Assembly (NCBI GenBank): GCA_047629975.1
Contig: JBLHUT010000189.1
Location: forward strand, 1 to 7,152
Direction of reading: 5' to 3'
DNA length: 7,152 nucleotides
DNA from: JBLHUT01 sp047629975
GTDB lineage: Bacteria > Pseudomonadota > Alphaproteobacteria > Rhodobacterales > Rhodobacteraceae
The notes beneath the pieces were generated by a model that was not told the DNA's origin, did not search any database, and saw only the letters and a program-made list of their open reading frames with translations. Positions within the stretch are counted from its first letter, which is position 1, and each line of letters begins with the position of its first letter. Positions 1 through 4,238 of the stretch are shown here, one piece after another. The translations under genes and the position numbers were made by a program.

Positions 1-234
1 CGCCGAAGATATTGCTGGGGACCAAAGCACAAGCGCCGGGTCAAGCGATACCGACGCGAAGGAGTTGGCCGTCATGGCCAGCGGACCGGTCGCGTCAACG
101 CATGTGATGACCGTTATGCCGGTTGCGAAACATCCAAGTGTGTCGCGAAACGCGCGCGTTGTTTCCGGGCCCGGGGTAAATGAATCCATCTGGTCGAGTT
201 CCTGTTGTATTGTGCTGCACGAGCCATCAGCCAT
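1..234 (-). CDS. smoA: Flavin reductase, SmoA-like (3' end cut by window)
   Basis: The N-terminal 78 residues of a flavin reductase of the FMN-binding split-barrel family (HpaC/RutF/DIM6-NTAB type). These enzymes use NAD(P)H to reduce free FMN and pass FMNH2 to a partner monooxygenase in the cytoplasm. The fragment shows the family's opening: FRDTLGCFATGITVIT (about residues 32-47), then AMTANSFASVSLDPALVLWS (about 55-74), where the TANSFxSVSLDP segment is the FMN-binding signature. The ATG at 234-232 overlaps the stop of the aldo/keto reductase as TAATG, with a GAGGT ribosome site at 245-241, so it is the third gene of a leftward operon. The obvious client is the SsuD-like monooxygenase at 1127-2281. 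The reductase family is clear from sequence; the smoA symbol rests on operon context only. The C-terminal half lies outside the window. Confidence 0.85.
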   Translation of the reverse strand, partial: MADGSCSTIQQELDQMDSFTPGPETTRAFRDTLGCFATGITVITCVDATGPLAMTANSFASVSLDPALVLWSPAISSA

Positions 235-1127
235 TACGCCACCTCGTGCCCCAGTACTTGGGTATAGAGCGCAAACCACATTTGGCGATCCATTTCGACC
301 TTGAACGCATCCGAAAAGCGCGCGATGCGATCAAGTGTGTTGGTTCCCATAACGGGCAGGATCCCGCAGGGGTGGTGCAAAAGCCACGCGATTGCAACGG
401 CGGCTTCGTCGACAGAGAACTGCTCCGAAATAGATTTAAGGAGATCTTTCAATCCATTGTTATCATTTGAAAAAAGGCTACCTCCGCCCAGTGGCGACCA
501 CGCCATTGGTGCAATCCCGCGCTCTTGCAAGAAAGCAACGTCGCCATTTGTGAAACCAGCGGGTTCCACCAGGCTGAGCTCGATCTGGTTGGTGGCGAGT
601 GGCGTGGACATTGCCGATTGTAGCAAGGTCCAGTCGTGCAATTTGAAGTTGGACACGCCCACGGCACCGACTTTGCCAGACGCAACCATCTCGTCGAGAG
701 CGGCCCCCGTCTCTTGGGCATTCATCAAAGGGTCGGGGCGGTGGATCAGTAAAAGATCAATCTTGTCTATATTCATTAATTTCAACGACATATCGACAGA
801 ACTTAGGATGTGCGCGCGGCTGGTGTCGTAATATTTTAGCGGTGCTGCCTCATAGCGTCCGACCGGAGCGATGATATCACATTTGGTTACGATCTCGATC
901 TGGTCACGCAAATGTGGCGCCGCCTTCAGGCACGCCCCGAACAATTCCTCCGCCTCATAGCCACCATAGATATCCGCTTGATCCATGGTTGTAATACCTT
1001 GCGAAAGACAGCTCTCGATCTTGTTCTGAATATGGCTGGCACTGGTATCCTTATCGTCGCCCAATCGCCACATTCCATAAACAATGCGGCTCAGAGAGAG
1101 CCCTTCGGCCAGATTGATCCGTTCCAT
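234..1127 (-). CDS. smoB: Aldo/keto reductase, YdhF-like, probable 6-oxo-glucose reductase (SmoB-like)
   Basis: A 297-residue aldo/keto reductase, normal length for the superfamily, closely resembling E. coli YdhF from memory (shared ADIYGGY, LLLIHRPDPLM, GVSNF, LATNQ, MAWSxLGGG). The catalytic tetrad is complete: Asp49, Tyr54 (in DQADIYGG), Lys82 (IVTKC) and His129 (LLIHRPD). Ser159-Asn160 and Gln181 fit the nicotinamide site, and the ILPVMGTNTLDRI segment near 256-268 fits the NADPH phosphate pocket. The ATG at 1127-1125 overlaps the upstream stop as TGATG and has an AGGAG ribosome site at 1142-1138. The frame stays open upstream to 1388, but that part lies inside the monooxygenase gene. 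In the sulfo-SMO pathway the AKR SmoB reduces 6-oxo-glucose to glucose, and the position between monooxygenase and flavin reductase fits that. The substrate is inferred; a different aldehyde is possible. Confidence 0.87.
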   Translation of the reverse strand: MERINLAEGLSLSRIVYGMWRLGDDKDTSASHIQNKIESCLSQGITTMDQADIYGGYEAEELFGACLKAAPHLRDQIEIVTKCDIIAPVGRYEAAPLKYYDTSRAHILSSVDMSLKLMNIDKIDLLLIHRPDPLMNAQETGAALDEMVASGKVGAVGVSNFKLHDWTLLQSAMSTPLATNQIELSLVEPAGFTNGDVAFLQERGIAPMAWSPLGGGSLFSNDNNGLKDLLKSISEQFSVDEAAVAIAWLLHHPCGILPVMGTNTLDRIARFSDAFKVEMDRQMWFALYTQVLGHEVA

Positions 1128-2281
1128 CAGACGCGTTCTCCTACGCCCAGTGGCGTCATCGGTGTTTGGGGGGGGACGCGGCCATAAACTTCTGGCAACG
1201 AACATGTTTTTAGATGTGGCAAGACCTTCTCTCCAAAGATCTTGCATTCGTCGATATGAGGATACCCCGAAAAGATAAAGCTGCGTATGCCCATTTTTTG
1301 ATAGACTTCGATTTGTGACAAAATCTGGTCCGTCGAACCGACAAGAGCTGCGCCGCATCCCGAGCGTGCCCGCCCGATACCCGTCCACAAGTGACGTTCG
1401 GTATACCCGAACTTGTCCGCCAACGCGCGCGCCTTGGCCTGATGGGAAACACCAAGCGATATGCTGTCATGTGCGCGGTCCCGAATGAGTTGGCCGTATT
1501 CATCATCAAGCTTGCTTACCAGATAGTCGGCGTATTCCCGAGCCTCGACTTCGGTGTCGCGCACGATCATGTGTACCCGCAAACCATAATCCAGTGTTCT
1601 GCTATATTTTTCAGCAGCTTGATTGGCTGCTTTCATCCTGTTTTCCAGCTGATCCTGCGTTTCCGGCCACATCAGATAGACATCGCAATGCTCGCCACAC
1701 AGATCAAGCGCATCAGGCGAATAGCCCCCGAAATACAGTAACGGGCCTTTGGTTTGATACGGTTTCGCCGGGGCCGTGGAAACGTCTTTGAAATTATACA
1801 CTTGTCCGCTGTAGTTGATGTAATCTTGAGTCCATGCCTGCTTGAGGATTTCAACAACCTCGCGCGAACGCTGATATCGAAAACTGCTCGGTGCCACCTC
1901 TCCGGGAAAGTCGGAGGAAATGATGTTAACCGTCAACCGGCCCTTGAGCATGTGATCCAGGGTGGCCAGCGTGCGCGCGAGCATCACAGGCTGCATCTCG
2001 CCACAGCGCACAGCGGCCAACATGTTGATCCTCTCGGTCAACGGTGCACCAGCGGCCACGAAACTCAGCGTATCCTGTCCGACCTGATAGGAGGACGGGC
2101 ATAGGATATTGCGAAATCCTTGTTTTTCAGCCTCTTGCAAGATGTCTTTGCAATGCTCCCACGAAGAACGAAGAGTGCCGTCAGGCACCCCCAAGAACTG
2201 ATAGTCATCAGAGCATAGTGCAGAGAACCACGAAATTTCGGCGGCATCCAGATCAGAAGAGGTCACGGGCACAATGGTCAT
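1127..2281 (-). CDS. smoC: SsuD-like FMNH2-dependent sulfonate monooxygenase, probable sulfoquinovose monooxygenase (SmoC-like)
   Basis: A 384-residue bacterial-luciferase-fold (TIM barrel) monooxygenase of the alkanesulfonate monooxygenase (SsuD) group. Such enzymes use FMNH2 and O2 to cleave a C-S bond, giving sulfite and an aldehyde. Compared with E. coli SsuD from memory, the active-site residues align with a constant offset of nine: Trp205, Arg235, His237, Arg306 and Tyr340 match SsuD Trp196, Arg226, His228, Arg297 and Tyr331. The SGYPH motif and GxALVG segment are also kept. SsuD Cys54 has no evident counterpart in the region around residues 61-68. The start at 2281 has a GAGAGAG ribosome site about 5 bases upstream. 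It is the first gene of an operon with an aldo/keto reductase and a flavin reductase, the sulfo-SMO set, so sulfoquinovose is the favoured substrate. Simple alkanesulfonates remain possible. Near the 3' end an eight-C run (1175-1168 on the coding strand) is noteworthy. Confidence 0.88.
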   Translation of the reverse strand: MTIVPVTSSDLDAAEISWFSALCSDDYQFLGVPDGTLRSSWEHCKDILQEAEKQGFRNILCPSSYQVGQDTLSFVAAGAPLTERINMLAAVRCGEMQPVMLARTLATLDHMLKGRLTVNIISSDFPGEVAPSSFRYQRSREVVEILKQAWTQDYINYSGQVYNFKDVSTAPAKPYQTKGPLLYFGGYSPDALDLCGEHCDVYLMWPETQDQLENRMKAANQAAEKYSRTLDYGLRVHMIVRDTEVEAREYADYLVSKLDDEYGQLIRDRAHDSISLGVSHQAKARALADKFGYTERHLWTGIGRARSGCGAALVGSTDQILSQIEVYQKMGIRSFIFSGYPHIDECKIFGEKVLPHLKTCSLPEVYGRVPPQTPMTPLGVGERV

Positions 2282-2299
2282 CGAATCTCTCTCGATTTA

Positions 2300-2328
2300 T
2301 ACGGACACTTGTTGCGTATCACTCCGTA
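2300..2328. promoter_or_regulatory. Possible operator: inverted repeat in the divergent intergenic region
   Basis: TACGGA at 2300-2305 and its exact reverse complement TCCGTA at 2323-2328 form a 6-bp inverted repeat with a 17-bp spacer. It sits between the two divergent genes and spans the -35 element of the predicted gntR promoter. A protein bound here could block transcription both ways. The arms are short and could occur by chance, and no binding site of the encoded GntR regulator is known to me. Confidence 0.3.
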
Positions 2329-2337
2329 CAATATAGA
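2309..2337 (+). promoter_or_regulatory. Predicted sigma70-type promoter of gntR and the Gfo/Idh/MocA gene
   Basis: TTGTTG (2309-2314), a 17-bp spacer and TATAGA (2332-2337) resemble a -35/-10 pair with ideal spacing. Transcription would begin near 2344, about 25 bases before the gntR ATG. It was found by eye only. No equally good promoter was found for the leftward operon. Confidence 0.45.
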
Positions 2338-2353
2338 TCAATCATGTATCAAT
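2337..2353 (+). repeat. Direct repeat ATCAAT with 11-bp period
   Basis: ATCAAT occurs at 2337-2342 and again at 2348-2353, one helical turn apart. It overlaps the end of the predicted -10 element and the expected start of transcription. It could be a regulator half-site pair, but six bases twice in an AT-rich promoter region is weak evidence. Confidence 0.22.
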
Positions 2354-2368
2354 TTCGAGTGGTGAAAG

Positions 2369-3064
2369 ATGGATATGCCCAAATCGCGCCCGCTTTATCG
2401 ACAAATAAGCGCGTTGTTACAGCGCGAGGTCCTGGCAGGTCGGTTGGTCAATGGCAGCAGACTGGCTCCCGAGCGCCAAATGGCCGAGGACCTGAACACG
2501 TCTGTCGGCACATTGCGCAAGGCGCTTCAGGATCTGACCGAAAAGGGATTTCTTGAGCGGGTTCAAGGCTCTGGAAATTACGTGAAGGTCCGCAGGGATG
2601 TCGTTGGAATGTATTCCTTTTTCAGGCTTGAGTTGCCTAACGGTGGAGGCGTGCCTTCGGCGCGCATTCTGAGTGTTGACAGGATTGATCCGGATCCGGC
2701 CATGCCAAAACTGGAAACCGCGCAGGTGGCTTGTCGCATCAGGCGGATCAGGATGTTGGATGATGTTGCGGTCGCGCTGGAGGAAATATGGCTCGACGGC
2801 GGGCGGGCGCAATTCTTGCAGGACGCAGATTTGTCCGATTCACTCTATCAGGTTTACAAAGAAAAGCTCGGGTTCTGGATTTCACGCGTTGAAGACAGGG
2901 TCGGGATGGGGCATTGGCCGGTTTGGACAAGTGAGGATTGGCGCGTGGGTGATGGCTGCGGGATAGTTTTGCGCACCGGTTGGGCACAGGATGGAGCCGC
3001 GGTCGAAACCTCCAGAACGTGGTTCGACGCGCAAAAATGCCGTTACGTAAACCGAATTCAATAG
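2369..3064 (+). CDS. GntR-family transcriptional regulator, HutC/UTRA subfamily
   Basis: A 231-residue regulator with the standard GntR layout. An N-terminal winged helix-turn-helix (about residues 8-72) contains PLYRQISALLQREVLAGRL, the LAPERQMAEDLNTSVGTLRK recognition region and the LERVQGSGNYV wing. A UTRA effector domain follows (about 80-225), starting with YSFFRLEL and continuing with PSARILSVDRI and the VALEEIWLDG strand typical of HutC-like proteins. UTRA domains bind small molecules, often sugars, sugar phosphates or pathway intermediates, which release the protein from DNA. An in-frame stop at 2363-2365 limits the start to the ATG at 2369 or the one at 2375; the ribosome site (GGTGAAAG) is weak. 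It is divergent from the monooxygenase operon and 13 bases upstream of the Gfo/Idh/MocA gene. The likely job is repressor of both units. The ligand (perhaps sulfoquinovose or a glycoside) is a guess. Confidence 0.88.
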   Translation: MDMPKSRPLYRQISALLQREVLAGRLVNGSRLAPERQMAEDLNTSVGTLRKALQDLTEKGFLERVQGSGNYVKVRRDVVGMYSFFRLELPNGGGVPSARILSVDRIDPDPAMPKLETAQVACRIRRIRMLDDVAVALEEIWLDGGRAQFLQDADLSDSLYQVYKEKLGFWISRVEDRVGMGHWPVWTSEDWRVGDGCGIVLRTGWAQDGAAVETSRTWFDAQKCRYVNRIQ

Positions 3065-3077
3065 ATGGGAGATCGGT

Positions 3078-4184
3078 ATGAAACCGATGCGGTACGGAAT
3101 TATTGGCTGTGGGATGATGGGCCAGGAGCACCTTCAAAACATCGCTTTGTTGGACAATGCCGAGGTGGCTGCGATCTTTGAGCCGGATGCGGCTATGAAG
3201 CAAGCGGCACAGAAAATCGTCCCCGGGGCGGTTATGAAAGAGAGCGTCGCGGATTTGCTGGCGGAGCCGTCGCTTGATTGTCTGTTGATCGCAAGCCCCA
3301 ACCACGTGCATCTTGGGCAGCTGGAGCAGATCGCCTCGTTGCGGCCTTTGCCGGTTCTGGTGGAAAAGCCGTTGTTCACGGCTGCGGGTCAGGTCGGGGC
3401 GCTGGCGCGGTTGCGTGACACTTATCCGGCACCTGTTTGGGTTGCGATGGAGTATCGGTATATGCCGCCCGTAGCGGCGCTTCTCCGGCAGGTCGAGGAG
3501 GTCACAGGCGGCGTTCGTATGCTGACCATCCGCGAGCATCGCTTTCCGTTTCTCGGTAAGGTCGGAGACTGGAACCGGTTCAACCGGAACACGGGCGGGA
3601 CGTTCGTAGAAAAATGCTGTCATTTCTTCGACTTGATGCGTCTGATAATCAGATCGGAGCCGACGCGCATCATGGCCAGCGCAGGACAGGTCGAGAACCA
3701 TCGGGACGAGATGTATGACGGAGAGCGGCCGGATATCTGGGATGCGGGCTATGTGATTGTGGATTTCGAGAACGGCGCGCGCGCCATGCTCGAACTGTGC
3801 ATGTTCGCGGAAGGGGCCGAATATCAAGAAGAAATCAGTGTTGTGGGGCCAAAGGGAAAGATCGAGGCCCTGGTGCCGGGGCCGGGACGTTTCTGGCCGG
3901 TAGAGACACTTGGACCGGCACCTGTGGCGCAAGTTGTGGTCAGCCCGCGTTCTCCGAAGGGGCCGGTTGTCACACACATGCCAGTTGATGCCGCTCTTTT
4001 GGCAGCAGGCGATCACAACGGATCGACCTTTTACCAGCATGAGCGCTTCTTGCAGGTGGCGCGCGGCATCGGGCGGCCGGAGGTAACGGTGTCGGATGGT
4101 TGGGCGGCAGTGGCGATGGGTTTGGCGGCCCAGCGGTCTGCCAAAACGGGCAAAGCTGTCCGGATATCTCCGGACTGGCTGTAA
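3078..4184 (+). CDS. Gfo/Idh/MocA-family NAD(P)-dependent protein, candidate NAD+-dependent sulfoquinovosidase (GH188/SqgA-like)
   Basis: A 368-residue cytoplasmic oxidoreductase-fold protein of usual family length. The N-terminal Rossmann domain has the dinucleotide motif GIIGCGMMGQEH (residues 7-18), ASPNHVH (72-78) and the family EKP motif (96-98, with Lys97). The C-terminal alpha/beta domain has GGTFVEKCCHFFDLMR (173-188), in which His182 and Asp185 occupy the usual catalytic H-x-x-D positions. The ATG at 3078 has a GGGAG site at 3067-3071 and follows gntR by 13 bases, so the two are probably co-transcribed. Most relatives are sugar or inositol dehydrogenases. Some family members, however, are glycosidases that use NAD+ transiently: GH109, and GH188 sulfoquinovosidases acting through oxidation at C3. 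Beside a sulfo-SMO-like operon with no GH31 enzyme in view, a role releasing sulfoquinovose from its glyceryl glycoside is attractive. The family is sure; this function is inferred from context. Confidence 0.85.
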   Translation: MKPMRYGIIGCGMMGQEHLQNIALLDNAEVAAIFEPDAAMKQAAQKIVPGAVMKESVADLLAEPSLDCLLIASPNHVHLGQLEQIASLRPLPVLVEKPLFTAAGQVGALARLRDTYPAPVWVAMEYRYMPPVAALLRQVEEVTGGVRMLTIREHRFPFLGKVGDWNRFNRNTGGTFVEKCCHFFDLMRLIIRSEPTRIMASAGQVENHRDEMYDGERPDIWDAGYVIVDFENGARAMLELCMFAEGAEYQEEISVVGPKGKIEALVPGPGRFWPVETLGPAPVAQVVVSPRSPKGPVVTHMPVDAALLAAGDHNGSTFYQHERFLQVARGIGRPEVTVSDGWAAVAMGLAAQRSAKTGKAVRISPDWL

Positions 4185-4199
4185 GCTTCTGTCACATTA

Positions 4200-4226
4200 T
4201 GGCCCCAAATCCGGGATTTGGGGCCA
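4200..4226. terminator. Hairpin between convergent genes, probable bidirectional terminator
   Basis: GGCCCCAAAT (4201-4210) and ATTTGGGGCC (4216-4225) are a perfect inverted repeat around a CCGGG loop; the flanking T4200 and A4226 extend the stem to 11 bp. It lies 15 bases past the stop of the Gfo/Idh/MocA gene and 12 bases past the stop of clpV, where a shared terminator would be expected. Neither side is followed by a clean U-run, so termination efficiency is uncertain. Confidence 0.65.
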
Positions 4227-4238
4227 AATTCGACTTTG

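Noticed and set aside
301..831. 176-codon plus-strand open frame opposite the aldo/keto reductase
   Set aside because: No recognisable domain or ribosome site, and the reductase on the other strand is certain.
1128..1388. Upstream extension of the aldo/keto reductase frame by 87 residues
   Set aside because: It lies wholly inside the monooxygenase 3' end, lacks AKR homology, and the ATG at 1127 begins exactly where AKR similarity starts with a good AGGAG site. Kept only as the basis of the frameshift idea.
2296..2301. TATAAA on the minus strand as a -10 element for the monooxygenase operon
   Set aside because: It ends only 14 bases from the ATG, which would put the start of transcription inside the ribosome site, and there is no good -35 at 16-18 bp.
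2748..4040. 430-codon open frame on the minus strand opposite gntR and the Gfo/Idh/MocA gene
   Set aside because: Rich in Arg, His and Pro with no recognisable domain. It is the antisense shadow of G+C-biased codons in two well-supported genes.
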